From assembly GCA_031281815.1 (NCBI GenBank), contig JAITEY010000113.1, positions 1-20,580 of the forward strand: DNA of 20,580 nucleotides, given 5' to 3'. Of this stretch, positions 5,355 to 14,400 are shown one piece after another; within the stretch, counting starts at the first letter, position 1; each line of letters opens with the position of its first letter. Made by a program: the position numbers and the translations under genes. Under the pieces are notes generated by a model. The model made no database searches and had not been told where the DNA came from. It saw nothing but the letters and a program-made list of their open reading frames with translations. This stretch comes from Desulfovibrio sp. Lineage in GTDB: Bacteria > Desulfobacterota > Desulfovibrionia > Desulfovibrionales > Desulfovibrionaceae.

Positions 5355-6860
5355 ATGGACGCTGTTTCACCATTGGAAGAAATCTTCGCAGCGGCGCGCA
5401 TTCCGGCGGGAAGCCCGGAACGCGGCGCCTTGGCCGCGGGACTGCGTGCCGCCCTGAAATGCGCCGGGGGAAATGCCGTCGGAGAATACTTTTCCGCAAG
5501 CTTTACGGATTACCTGACCGCGAGGATTGACGAAAAAATCTCGGCCCAGGTCAACGCCGTACTGCATCACCCCGAATTTCTCGCGCTGGAAGCCCTGTGG
5601 CGCGGCCTGCGTTTTCTCACCGACCGCATGGATTTCACCCAGAACGTCATTCTGGAATACCTCAACATCTCCAAGGAAGACCTGCTGAACGACTTTCACG
5701 ATGCCCCGGAGATCGTGAAATCCGGCCTATACGGGCTTATCTACACGGCTGAATTCGGCCAGTTCGGCGGCCGCCCCGTGGGCGCAGTCATTGCCGGCTA
5801 CACCCTCGGACCGGGTGCGCAGGACGTCCAGTTGATGCAATACGTGTCGGCCGTCGCATCCCTGTCCCACGCGCCGTTCTTCGCCGCGGCCGGCAAAGAG
5901 TTTTTCGGCGTAGATTCGTGGGGGTGTTTTCCGGATCTGGCGGATGTGAAAAGCATTTTCGACATGCCCCGTTACGAGCGCTGGAACGCGTTCAGGGATA
6001 CCGAAAACGCCCGCTACATGGGCCTTGCCCTGCCGGGTTTCCTGCTGCGCCTGCCCTATGACGGCGACAACGCCGCCGGCGCTTCGTCGTTCAATTTTAT
6101 TGAAGAACCGGAGAGCGAGGACGACTTTTGCTGGGGGAACACGGCCCTTGCCGTGGCTGTCTGCCTTGCGGACAGCTTTGCCAGGTACCGCTGGTGCGTC
6201 AACATCATCGGACCGGACGGAGGCGGCGCCGTACAGGGGCTTCCCGCTTGCCGCTACCAGGCCATGGGCGACATACAAAACAAAATCCCCACGCGGGCGG
6301 TTATTTCCGAACGTCGGGAGTTTGAACTGGCCGAACTCGGTTTCATCTCCCTGGCTCCCGGCAGGACCCCCCATGAAGCCGTTTTCTATTCGGCCGATTC
6401 GGTGTTGAGGCCGAAAACCTACCCCAACACCCCCGAAGGCTTCACGGCAGAGATAAGTTTCAGACTTTCCACGCAATTCCCCTACATGATGATTATGAAC
6501 AGGCTCGCGCACTACATCAAGGTCCTGCAGCGTGAAAGCATAGGCGCCTGGAAAGGCCGGGAGGAGATTTCCCGCGGACTGAACAAGTGGATAAGCGGGT
6601 ATGTCACCGAAATGGACACGCCCGACGCCCTGACGCGCAGCAGACGACCCTTGCGTATGGCCAAGGTCGAAGTTAAGGAGGTACCGGGAGTCGCCGGCTG
6701 GTATGATGTGACTATCCTCGCCCGCCCGCACTTCAAGTACATGGGCGTCAGTTTTACGCTTTCCCTGGAAGGGAGGCTGGACAGAAACGAGCCGGTCGTA
6801 CCGGTTGTTTCCGCAACTCCCGTTGCAACGCCGGACGCGCAGGCCGCGAGTCCCGGATAA
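5355..6860 (+). CDS. tssC: T6SS contractile sheath large subunit TssC
   Basis: A 501-aa protein, full length for TssC (VipB/EvpB). Together with TssB it forms the cytoplasmic contractile sheath around the Hcp tube. The diagnostic N-terminal stretch IDEKISAQVNAVLHHPEFLA followed by LEALWRGLRFL, the central ENARYMGLALPGFLLRLPY and FNFIEEPE, and the C-terminal FPYMMIMNRLAHYIKVLQRE with EARPHFKYMGV-type strand are family hallmarks. ATG 5355 was chosen because GGGAG (5343-5347) lies 7 nt upstream; the frame is open back to 5253, but those residues are Arg-rich and unlike TssC. Normally tssB lies directly upstream; here the preceding gene is unrelated. The LysM gene follows 23 bp downstream and is likely cotranscribed. 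Confidence 0.93.
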   Translation: MDAVSPLEEIFAAARIPAGSPERGALAAGLRAALKCAGGNAVGEYFSASFTDYLTARIDEKISAQVNAVLHHPEFLALEALWRGLRFLTDRMDFTQNVILEYLNISKEDLLNDFHDAPEIVKSGLYGLIYTAEFGQFGGRPVGAVIAGYTLGPGAQDVQLMQYVSAVASLSHAPFFAAAGKEFFGVDSWGCFPDLADVKSIFDMPRYERWNAFRDTENARYMGLALPGFLLRLPYDGDNAAGASSFNFIEEPESEDDFCWGNTALAVAVCLADSFARYRWCVNIIGPDGGGAVQGLPACRYQAMGDIQNKIPTRAVISERREFELAELGFISLAPGRTPHEAVFYSADSVLRPKTYPNTPEGFTAEISFRLSTQFPYMMIMNRLAHYIKVLQRESIGAWKGREEISRGLNKWISGYVTEMDTPDALTRSRRPLRMAKVEVKEVPGVAGWYDVTILARPHFKYMGVSFTLSLEGRLDRNEPVVPVVSATPVATPDAQAASPG

Positions 6861-6883
6861 CCCGCAGAGGCAGTACGGCAACC

Positions 6884-7372
6884 ATGTTCTTCTTTTATTC
6901 GCGCAAACTGCAAATCATCATGTTCATGCTCTGGTGCGCGGGTATGGCCGCGATGTACACAGCCGTCACCGGCGGTGATGCGGATTTTTTTCAGGGGGAC
7001 AAAAACCCGGCTCCCGTTGAAAATGCCGCGGCCAGAGTCGGCACAATGCCGGCGCCGCCCGCGCCGCCCTCTCCTCCCGCGGCCCCGGCGCCGCCCGCGC
7101 CGCCCCCTCCTCCCGCGGACGACAACTACGTCATCCGGGAGGGAGACACGGTGATCAAAATCGCCGCTCGCCACGGTCTTGACCCGAAAAGCATCATAGA
7201 ACGCAACCGGTTGACCGACCCGGATTTGCTCCGCCCGGGCGACACGCTGATCCTCCCCGCCCCCGGCGACGCGCAGGCAACGGACAAGTCCCGGCATGCG
7301 CCGCACGGCCTGCCGACGCACAACGCCCGCGGGCAGAACGCGTACGGCGCGCGGCACGGAACTTCACCTTAG
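6884..7372 (+). CDS. Membrane-anchored LysM protein linked to the T6SS
   Basis: A 162-aa protein. Residues 8-30 (LQIIMFMLWCAGMAAMYTAV) form an N-terminal membrane anchor. A Pro/Ala linker (about residues 55-82) follows, then a single LysM domain: YVIREGDTVIKIAARHGLDP, IIERNRLTDPDLLRPGDTLILP. LysM domains bind peptidoglycan, so the protein probably sits in the inner membrane with LysM in the periplasm. Position just after tssC, and beside a transglycosylase, suggests it ties the secretion apparatus to the wall or guides local wall remodelling; this role is inference. The linker contains a 36-bp tandem duplication. It ends convergently with the transglycosylase gene. Confidence 0.7.
   Translation: MFFFYSRKLQIIMFMLWCAGMAAMYTAVTGGDADFFQGDKNPAPVENAAARVGTMPAPPAPPSPPAAPAPPAPPPPPADDNYVIREGDTVIKIAARHGLDPKSIIERNRLTDPDLLRPGDTLILPAPGDAQATDKSRHAPHGLPTHNARGQNAYGARHGTSP
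7051..7116 (+). repeat. 36-bp tandem duplication in the LysM protein linker
   Basis: Unit one (7051-7086) and the 30 bases of unit two (7087-7116) start GCGCCGCCCGCGCCGCCC and differ at one position over the shared part. They encode APPAPPSPPAAP and APPAPPPPPA. Near identity indicates a recent event that lengthened the linker by 12 residues. Confidence 0.8.
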
Positions 7373-7471
7373 GAGTTGTCCATAAATAATCTTTATAAAT
7401 AATACCCAATCCACAGTGAAATTATTGAGCTCCTACAGCATAAATATTCAAGATAATCAATGAACAGTTCT
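7373..7471. other. AT-rich spacer between convergent genes
   Basis: About 90 bp of strikingly AT-rich sequence between the stops of the LysM and transglycosylase genes. TAGGAG (7370-7375) and CTCCTA (7430-7435) can close an imperfect long hairpin with AT-rich inner parts. This might serve as a two-way transcription end, but there is no T tract after a compact stem. The beginning resembles some insertion-sequence ends, but no partner end or transposase was found. Confidence 0.35.
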
Positions 7472-8290
7472 TTAGCGGGGAGATACGCTTTGCGGCGCCG
7501 GCCTGCCGCCGCCCGGAACGGAAGCGTCCCGCCCCGGAGGACGCGGGGCCGCATCCCGGGAGGTCTGCGCCCCCTGCGCCTGAAACCTGCGGTACAGGTC
7601 CAGCACGCGCTCCACATAGTCGCGTGTTTCGGGATAGGGGGGTATGCCGCCGTATTTGACGACGGCCGCCGGTCCCGCGTTGTACGCGGCAAGGGCAAGG
7701 TCCGTACGCGCAAACGTCTGCAACAGGGATGCCAGATAGCGCGCGCCCGCGTCTATGTTGGCCTCGGGATCGAAAAAATCCGTCAGCCCGAGTTCCCTGC
7801 CCGTTTCCGGCATAATCTGCATGGCGCCGCGCGCGCCCTTGGGAGATACGGCACGGGGGTTGAAATTGGACTCGACTTGGAGTATGGCTGCCAGCAATGC
7901 TGCCGATATACCGTACTTGCCGCCGGCAAAACGGACGGATTGCTCCCAGTCCGGCGTTCTGTAATCAGGAAAAAGGCCGGCGTAGGAACGGTGCGGAGAA
8001 CGCGCCGCTTGCCCGCCGAAAGATGCATCAGGAGACGGAGTACGCGCCGACGTTGCGGGAGCGGGAGCAAAGCCGCGTACAAGCATGGGTTGCGGAGCTT
8101 CCCCTCCTTCATGATAGCGACGCAACTGTTCAACTCCCTGCCGCCATGCAGGGGTGCGGTACAGAGGCAGGTTCCCGATCTGCTTTTCCGCCCCCGCGGA
8201 CGGGCTGAGCGCGCCTCCTGAAAGCAACAGCGGGCAGGCGATACCAGCAATACGAAAAAAGGACACAATACACCGCGTACAACGCATCAT
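7472..8290 (-). CDS. Lytic transglycosylase (SLT domain), T6SS-linked
   Basis: A 272-aa exported murein lytic transglycosylase. Residues 1-34 form a basic then hydrophobic secretion signal. The C-terminal half is a goose-type SLT domain with the catalytic Glu140 in ILQVESNFNP, GAMQIMPETG (155-164) and AAYNAGP (201-207). It cleaves the glycan strand of peptidoglycan to anhydro ends. Such enzymes open the wall for assembly of the TssJLM complex in several T6SSs; its place between the LysM gene and tssJ suggests the same role here, by inference. ATG 8290 (ATG-ATG) starts the signal peptide and has only a weak SD. The frame runs further upstream but would overlap tssJ. Residues 44-52 (YRTPAWRQG) recur diverged at 110-118 (YRTPDWEQS), an internal duplication. 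Confidence 0.85.
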   Translation of the reverse strand: MMRCTRCIVSFFRIAGIACPLLLSGGALSPSAGAEKQIGNLPLYRTPAWRQGVEQLRRYHEGGEAPQPMLVRGFAPAPATSARTPSPDASFGGQAARSPHRSYAGLFPDYRTPDWEQSVRFAGGKYGISAALLAAILQVESNFNPRAVSPKGARGAMQIMPETGRELGLTDFFDPEANIDAGARYLASLLQTFARTDLALAAYNAGPAAVVKYGGIPPYPETRDYVERVLDLYRRFQAQGAQTSRDAAPRPPGRDASVPGGGRPAPQSVSPR

Positions 8291-8293
8291 ACC

Positions 8294-9094
8294 ATGGCAG
8301 CCTATACAAAACTTCGCATCCTGTCCACCGCGCCGCCGCTCGTGCCGGCCGCAACGACGTTGAAGTTCGCCCTCCTCGCGGCGATGCTCGCGCTTGCGGG
8401 CCTCCAGGGTTGCGGGGGCTCGGCGCAACCGCCGCGGCCGAGCGCCGAGTCGGAAGACCCCGACAACGTACTCTGGGGCTTCGCGGACAAGGGTGTGCGC
8501 CTGGAACTGAGCGCCTCCAAAGATTTGAACGCCTATGAAAGCAAGGCCCACAGCCTGCTGATTTGCGTCTATCAACTCGACAAGCGCGACGCTTTCGACC
8601 CTCTCGCCGGCACGCAGGACGGCCTTGAAACCCTCCTGCAATGCGCCCCCTTCGACAAAAGCGTCAAGTCTTCCGTCCGCATCTTTCTCCAACCGGGCGA
8701 AAACGCCGTCCATGCCCTGGACAGGGCCGAGGGGGCGCAGTTTGTCGGCATCGCCTGTGGCTTCTACGAGTCCACGCCGGCCCAATCCGTCAGACTCTTT
8801 CAGATTCAGCCCAAAAAGACGGAGAGCGGCCACCTGTTCTGGAAATCCACAATATACAGCGCCGGCGCGCTTGATCTCTCCCTGCATCTCGGCGCGAACG
8901 CCGTTGCTGAAAAAGATGCCGGACGGCAAAGTCCGGACGGCAAAGACGCAGAGAGCAAAAAAGCGGACGGCAAAGGCGCGGGAAGCGGCGGCAATCAAAG
9001 CAAAATGCCTGATATCGAGAGCCCCGGCCCCGGCGGGAACGACGGCAAAAGCGCGGCGGGCGGCAAGGCAAACGCAGGAACGGAAAGCATATGA
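8294..9094 (+). CDS. tssJ: T6SS outer-membrane lipoprotein TssJ
   Basis: TssJ anchors the TssL-TssM membrane complex to the outer membrane. The N-terminus carries a lipoprotein signal, LLAAMLALAGLQGC, with the lipidated Cys at residue 40 counted from ATG 8294. Conserved strands follow: VRLELSASKDLN, SLLICVYQLDKRDAF, then VGIACGFYE, a TssJ (VasD) pattern. No start has a good SD. ATG 8294 is 3 bp from the transglycosylase ATG on the other strand. GTG 8342 or TTG 8360 would give a more usual signal length (TTG puts the Cys at 18) and leave room for a promoter. The C-terminal 55 residues are a Gly/Lys/Asp-rich low-complexity tail with short DNA repeats, unusual for TssJ. The stop overlaps the tssK start (ATGA). 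Confidence 0.85.
   Translation: MAAYTKLRILSTAPPLVPAATTLKFALLAAMLALAGLQGCGGSAQPPRPSAESEDPDNVLWGFADKGVRLELSASKDLNAYESKAHSLLICVYQLDKRDAFDPLAGTQDGLETLLQCAPFDKSVKSSVRIFLQPGENAVHALDRAEGAQFVGIACGFYESTPAQSVRLFQIQPKKTESGHLFWKSTIYSAGALDLSLHLGANAVAEKDAGRQSPDGKDAESKKADGKGAGSGGNQSKMPDIESPGPGGNDGKSAAGGKANAGTESI
8921..8975 (+). repeat. GGACGGCAAAG repeats in the tssJ tail
   Basis: GGACGGCAAAG occurs at 8921, 8935 and 8965. It lies within the low-complexity region encoding DGK-rich sequence after the TssJ domain. The unit probably expanded by slippage. Confidence 0.65.
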
Positions 9095-10455
9095 ACGGTT
9101 ACCGACCGGTCTTCTGGAGTCAGGGACTTTTTTTACATCCTCAGCATTTTCAGGCCGCCGATGAGGAAATGCGGCACCGTACGGAACTTCTGCGCCTTTA
9201 CGGGCTGCCTTTTTTCCGGGGCGTGGGCCTTCTGAAGTGGCGCGGGGGGAACATCGGGTCTTCTTTGGACATTGAGCAGATCAAGGCGATATTCCCCAGC
9301 GGAGCCTTCATCAACGCCCCTTACGCCGCCGCCGTCGCCCCTCTGGCCGTGACCGCGGACTGGCCGGAGCCCGACAAGCCGGGCATCCTGTATCTGGGCC
9401 TTGCGCTTGAAGACGCGGCGGGCAACAACGCCGAGCCGGAAGGAGGCGCCGGCGGCAAGCGGTATGTGTACACGGAAACCCCGGAACGACTGCCGGACAT
9501 CTACGGAGCCGCGCCGCCCGCGCCGGTGCAGCGCCTGCGTTACGCCCCCGTGCTCATCCGCGATGTCGACAGCCAACGCTACCCGAATTTCGAACTGCTC
9601 CCCATCGCCATGGTGCGGCGCGCGGGAGAACATGTCGAACTGGACACGCGCTTCACCCCTCCCCTGTTCCGTTTGGAGGCAAGCCGCTACCTGTCCTCCC
9701 TGGTGCAGGAGGTGCAGGATACCGCCCTGTCCTGCGCCGGCCGGCTGGCCGGCTACAAAAACACCGAGGGAAGCGAAGGCGCGGACATGCAGTTCCTCAT
9801 CAATTTCACCGTGCTGAACATCCTGAACCGGAATATTCCCCTGCTCGGCCACCTGCGCTCCGCGCCCGACATTCACCCCTGGCACGTCTACGGCGCCCTG
9901 CGCGTCCTGCTCGGGGAACTCTCCACCTTTTACGACGACATAGACTGCCTCGGACGGCATTCCGCCTCGGACGACACCCTGCCGAACTACACCCACGACA
10001 ATCCGGGGGCCTGTTTTGAAGCGCTTTGCGCCCTGCTGCTGCAACTGCTGACGGGACTGGGTCTCAGCGCATCCAAAACTCTGGATTTGCTGCCGGCTCC
10101 GCCCTATTTCTCGGCGACCCTGCCGGACGACTTTATTTCTCCCGCCTGCCGGTATTGGCTGATGGTCCGCGCCGCGCAGTTCAGCCAAAGCGATGCGGAC
10201 AACTTTCCGCGCTATGCCAAACTGGGAACGAGCGACCGCCTGAACACCATCATCGCCAAAGCCGTTTCCGGCGTGCCTCTCACAAAAATGCGCTCCGCCC
10301 CTCCCGGTTTCGCAAAACGTGCCGATACGACGTGGTACACGGTGGACTCCGCCCACCCCCTGTGGCAAACCATAGCGACGCAGAAAAAGATAAGCCTGTT
10401 CTGGGAAGGGGCTCCGGCGGACGCCCAGGTAAAACTCGCGGCAATCGGACGATAG
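9091..10455 (+). CDS. tssK: T6SS baseplate protein TssK
   Basis: A 454-aa TssK, the trimeric baseplate component that links the TssFG wedges to the TssLM membrane complex. The hallmark N-terminus VFWSQGLFLHPQHFQAAD is intact. Other family features are VDSQRYPNFELLPIAMV, the central LNILNRNIPLLGHL and the C-terminal receptor-binding region ending near LFWEGAP. It overlaps the tssJ stop by 4 nt (ATGA), so translation is likely coupled. After its stop lies a diverged duplicate of the tssK end and tssL start. Confidence 0.93.
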   Translation: MNGYRPVFWSQGLFLHPQHFQAADEEMRHRTELLRLYGLPFFRGVGLLKWRGGNIGSSLDIEQIKAIFPSGAFINAPYAAAVAPLAVTADWPEPDKPGILYLGLALEDAAGNNAEPEGGAGGKRYVYTETPERLPDIYGAAPPAPVQRLRYAPVLIRDVDSQRYPNFELLPIAMVRRAGEHVELDTRFTPPLFRLEASRYLSSLVQEVQDTALSCAGRLAGYKNTEGSEGADMQFLINFTVLNILNRNIPLLGHLRSAPDIHPWHVYGALRVLLGELSTFYDDIDCLGRHSASDDTLPNYTHDNPGACFEALCALLLQLLTGLGLSASKTLDLLPAPPYFSATLPDDFISPACRYWLMVRAAQFSQSDADNFPRYAKLGTSDRLNTIIAKAVSGVPLTKMRSAPPGFAKRADTTWYTVDSAHPLWQTIATQKKISLFWEGAPADAQVKLAAIGR

Positions 10456-10635
10456 CGTATGCCCCGCACCGACCGGTTCAATGAAGCCGTGATAACCGCC
10501 ATGCCGGCATCCTGCGCAAAAGATGCCGGCGCCCGGCAAAACCTTCGGTAATCGGACGACAGCGTATGCCTCGCACCGACTGGTTCAATGAAGCCATGAT
10601 AACCGCCATGTTGGCGGCCTGCGCAAAAGATGCCG
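10443..10635 (+). repeat. 107-bp-offset direct duplication at the tssK/tssL junction
   Basis: Bases 10443-10528 and 10550-10635 match at 78 of 86 positions without gaps (offset 107). Each copy contains the last codons of tssK and the first ~23 codons of tssL. The first copy keeps the real tssK stop (10453-10455); the second keeps the real tssL start (10566). The offset is not a multiple of three. Confidence 0.93.
10459..10551 (+). pseudogene. Relic tssL start, 30-codon ORF
   Basis: The ORF reads MPRTDRFNEAVITAMPASCA KDAGARQNLR and stop, against MPRTDWFNEAMITAMLAACA in tssL. It is the upstream copy of the tandem duplication, ending 14 nt before the tssL ATG. It may still be translated and feed ribosomes to tssL, which has no clear SD. 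Confidence 0.75.
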
Positions 10636-11480
10636 ATACCGTCGCCCGCGCCGCGCAGAGCCCCGCAACGACGGACGTCAAACCTTTCATGCCGTCGGCG
10701 GGCGGACAAGGCGCACGGGACGCACAGGACGACGCCGAAACGCTGACGCAGGCGCCGAATCTCAGGGCGCATCTGCTCTCCCTGCTGGACGAAGCCCGCC
10801 GGCTCGCCGTCGCGGACGGCTTTCCCCCGGAGTACGCAGAAACGGCGGATTTTGCGGTCTGCGCCTTTATCGACGAAACCCTGTTGTCCTCCGGCTGGAA
10901 CGGACGCGCCGAATGGATGGTCCGGCCCCTGCAGCTTGAGCGCCACGACACGGGCACGGCCGGTGAGGACTTCTACCGCCTTCTGGACAATCTTCTGGAA
11001 AAAGCCGGCAACGGGAGCACTCCCGGCCTCCCCGCCGCCGATACGCTTCCGGGCCTTGCCCGGATTCCGTCGGCGGGCGCCGCCGCGCCTCCGTCGACGT
11101 CCCCGCCGTCAACCGGCGTCCGGGAACGAAGCGCAACGGCTCAGGCCCTGGAGGAGCTTCTGGAAATTTTCGCCCTCTGCTTGGCCCAGGGCTTCACAGG
11201 CATGTATTTTCACGACCCGGACACTGTACGCTCCTATTTGCGCAAAATCGGACAATCGGCACCTTCCGTGGACACAGGCAGGCCCCCTGCGGACAGTTCC
11301 CTCTTTTTCCACGCCGCCGGCGCGCCGCGCGCTCCCTCTTCCCTGCTGCTGCGCTTCGACCTGCTGGACTGGCTGCTCTGGCTTGCGCCGCTCGGCATCA
11401 CGGCCGCAATCCATCATCTCTGCGGCAGCCGTCTCGACGGCATGCTCGCCGGGCTTTTACAGCGGAGTACGTTGCCGTGA
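10566..11480 (+). CDS. tssL: T6SS inner-membrane protein TssL (DotU type)
   Basis: A 304-aa TssL, which joins TssM in the inner membrane and contacts the baseplate from the cytoplasmic side. The core motif AVCAFIDETLLSSGW with GEDFYRLLDNLLEKA, and EIFALCLAQGFTGMYF, are typical DotU elements. The C-terminal hydrophobic segment LDWLLWLAPLGITAAIHHL is the single membrane anchor. No OmpA-like peptidoglycan-binding domain follows, so any wall anchoring must come from another protein such as the LysM protein. About 45 Pro/Ser/Thr-rich residues (GNGSTPGLPA to RERSATAQ) are inserted between the two core motifs. The real start at 10566 is the second copy of a duplicated gene start. The stop overlaps the tssM start (GTGA). 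Confidence 0.9.
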   Translation: MPRTDWFNEAMITAMLAACAKDADTVARAAQSPATTDVKPFMPSAGGQGARDAQDDAETLTQAPNLRAHLLSLLDEARRLAVADGFPPEYAETADFAVCAFIDETLLSSGWNGRAEWMVRPLQLERHDTGTAGEDFYRLLDNLLEKAGNGSTPGLPAADTLPGLARIPSAGAAAPPSTSPPSTGVRERSATAQALEELLEIFALCLAQGFTGMYFHDPDTVRSYLRKIGQSAPSVDTGRPPADSSLFFHAAGAPRAPSSLLLRFDLLDWLLWLAPLGITAAIHHLCGSRLDGMLAGLLQRSTLP

Positions 11481-14400
11481 AAGGATTTCTCAAAGCGTTC
11501 CTGCGCCTCCTGCTCTGGGTACTCCTGCTTGCCGTTCTATGCGCCGGCATTTTTCTCGTGTGCCGCTTTTTCGGTCTCCCGGCGACCGCAAGCGCCGTCG
11601 CCTGCGCCGTGCCGGCCGTCCTGCTGCTTGCCGCCCTGCTTGTTTACCGGCTTGTCGTCCGCAGTCGCCGCAACCGGCAACTGCAGCGCATAGTCACCGT
11701 GGACCCCGGCCTTGCGGACAATACCACCCAAGAGCGCAAACTGCTTGAGAACCGCTGGACGCGCGCCGTTTCCATCCTGCACACTTCGTACCTGGGCCGT
11801 TTCGGCAACCCCCTCTACGCCCTGCCCTGGTATATGGTCATGGGCAGGAGCGGCTCCGGCAAAACCTCGGCCATCAACCGCTGCGGCCTCAACGCCATGC
11901 TGACCGACGTAAGCCCGCAGCAGGAACGCACCGGAACCCGCAACTGCGACTGGTTTTTTTTCCGGGAAACGGTCGTGCTGGACACGGCCGGACGCTACGC
12001 GGTGCCGCAGAATGAAGGCGCCGACGACGCGGAATGGCGGGAATTTTTACTGCAACTGGCCAAATACCGCCGCCGCGAACCCCTGAACGGCATGGTCGTC
12101 ACCGTCGCCGCCGACACCCTGACCGGAGACGGCGCGCAACTCCTGGGCGACGCCCGCTGCCTGCGCCGCCGCCTGGACGAGGTCATGCGCATCCTGGGCG
12201 CGAAGTTCCCCGTCTACCTCATGGTCACCAAGATAGACCTGCCCGCGGGCATGGCGCGCGTTCTGGTGGACCTGCCTCCCGAGATTAAGGATCAGTGCGC
12301 GGGCCGCATCATCCAGTCGCCCGACAGGAAAGAACTTGTTCCTGTGTCCGTGCAGATAGAACGGGCATGGCAGGAGATACTCGAACATTTCCGGCGCTTC
12401 TGCCTGTATCGCGAAAACAGCACACAAACCCCCGAGGCGCAACGCCTCCTGGCCTGGGAAGAACTCAAAGCCATGACCCCGGCTCTGAAGGCCTTTGCCC
12501 AGGAACTTTTCGCAGAGAACCCCTATCAGGAAACACCCTTTCTGCGGGGAATTTTCTTTTCCAGCGCCCTGCGCCGGGACGCGGAAAAACACAGCGCGGC
12601 TTTTCCCCGCCTGGACGGCCTTGTGCGCCGTTCCCTGCACACGCCGGAAAACGTCCGGGGGATGTTCCTCCGCGACTTTTTCGCCAAGGTGCTTCCCGGT
12701 GACCGCAACCTGTACCGGCCCATTGCGGAATACCTGCGCTGGCACTCGTCCGTACGCCTGATCGCTTACGCCCTGATGCTCCTCGTGCCGTTCGGGATAA
12801 GCGCCCTGACGCTCCTTTCCTTTCAGCACAACGAAAGCGTCATGCAGGCGGCCGTCGCTCCGCAGCGCCCGACATCCGGCGCGGACGTCGCAACGCGCCT
12901 GCTCGCCTATGAGCAGCGTTACCGCGACGCCGTACGCATGGAGCGGGAATCGGAAGCGCGTCCTCTGCCCGCCGTGGGCTTCAATCACGCCGAAAAGGCC
13001 GCGGCTGCGTTCAACCGCTCTCTCAATGCCTCCTTCGAGCAGGATATTTTGAACGCCGCCGACACGATTATGGAAGAACGGCGCAGCAAAATCACCCCCG
13101 ATACACCCGATGACGAGGTCTTTATGCTGGCCGCCGACCTCATCTGGCGTTTCGATACGGCAAACGGCGTGCTGCAGGGGAAAAGCCTGGAGGACCTGCT
13201 GGCCGTCCCCGCCATGCCGCAAGGCATACTCAGTTCCCTGGGCGTGGACAACATACCCATGCTGGCCCCCGCCGTCGCGTACATCATGGCCGTGCGCTAC
13301 CACACGACGACGGACAAGGAGATGCTGCGGCAATCCCTGCGCTCCATGCGCGCCTCCCTGGCCCGTCTGCCCAAACTCAAACCCAACTCCCTGCAGTGGC
13401 TGGCCCGGCGGGCCGGCAGCCTGTCCATGCTCCCTTACCTGCAGGCGGGCGTCTTCCGGCCCGGCAACACGCAGACCCTGGATGCCGTGCGCCTCGACCC
13501 GGCGTACACGAGCAAGGGGTTCAAAGCGACGCTTGACTACCTGAACAATCTGACCCTCATCGTCAACAGCGAGGACCTGCAGCCCGACACCAAAGATTTC
13601 CTGCGCTGGTACGCGAACAGCTGCGTCAACGCCTGGAGCGTCTTCCTCGGCGACTTTGTCCGAACGATGCTGGATCTTGCGGCAACCGACCGGAACGGCA
13701 CCGCCATGACCTTGATGAGTTCGTACGAGAATCCCTTTTTTGCCGCGGCGTTGCGCGCGGATGAAGAACTGGGCCCGGTCCGATCGTACCTGGACCCGAT
13801 CCCAGACTGGGTGAATGATCTGGCCGTATGGGCGGAAGCCCTGCGCATGGAACATGCGGCACAGGAAGAACAGCGGCAGCCGACCGTAACGGACAGGGTA
13901 CGGCTTGCCGCGCAGAAGTTCTATGGTGAATTCGATGCGCACTTGGGCACGGAAGACGGCAAGCGCCGTGCTCAGGCGATCGCCCTGGTAAAATACGTCG
14001 ACGATTATCTGAAAGCGTTGCGCGACTTGGTGCGCTATACCGTGCAGGACGATACGGCCTTCATCGCGGTGCAGGACGCCATGCCGGACGAGAAAAACAA
14101 AAACGCCCCGACGGCCGCCGTCAATTTGGCGAAAACGGCCTCCCTGACCATGCTGAACGGCATCAACGCGGCGCAGAACGAGGGTTCCCCGGTGTTCCTG
14201 CTCGGCAACGGGCCGTTGAACTATTTCTCGTCCGCCCTGATCAACGCCGCCGCCTGCCGCATTCAGGCGCTGTGGGAAGGCACCGTCCTTGCCAAGGCGG
14301 GTGCCGCCTCGCCCGCGCAACTGCAACAGACCCTGTTCGCGGAACAGGGCGGGCTGGCCCGCGACTTTGCCGACAAGACCCTGGCCTACTATCTGGAGCC

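Noticed and set aside
7373..7471. Possible insertion-sequence end or MITE (AGGAGTTGTCCATAAATAA)
   Set aside because: No matching inverted end, no transposase fragment and no target-site duplication could be found; treated as an AT-rich spacer.
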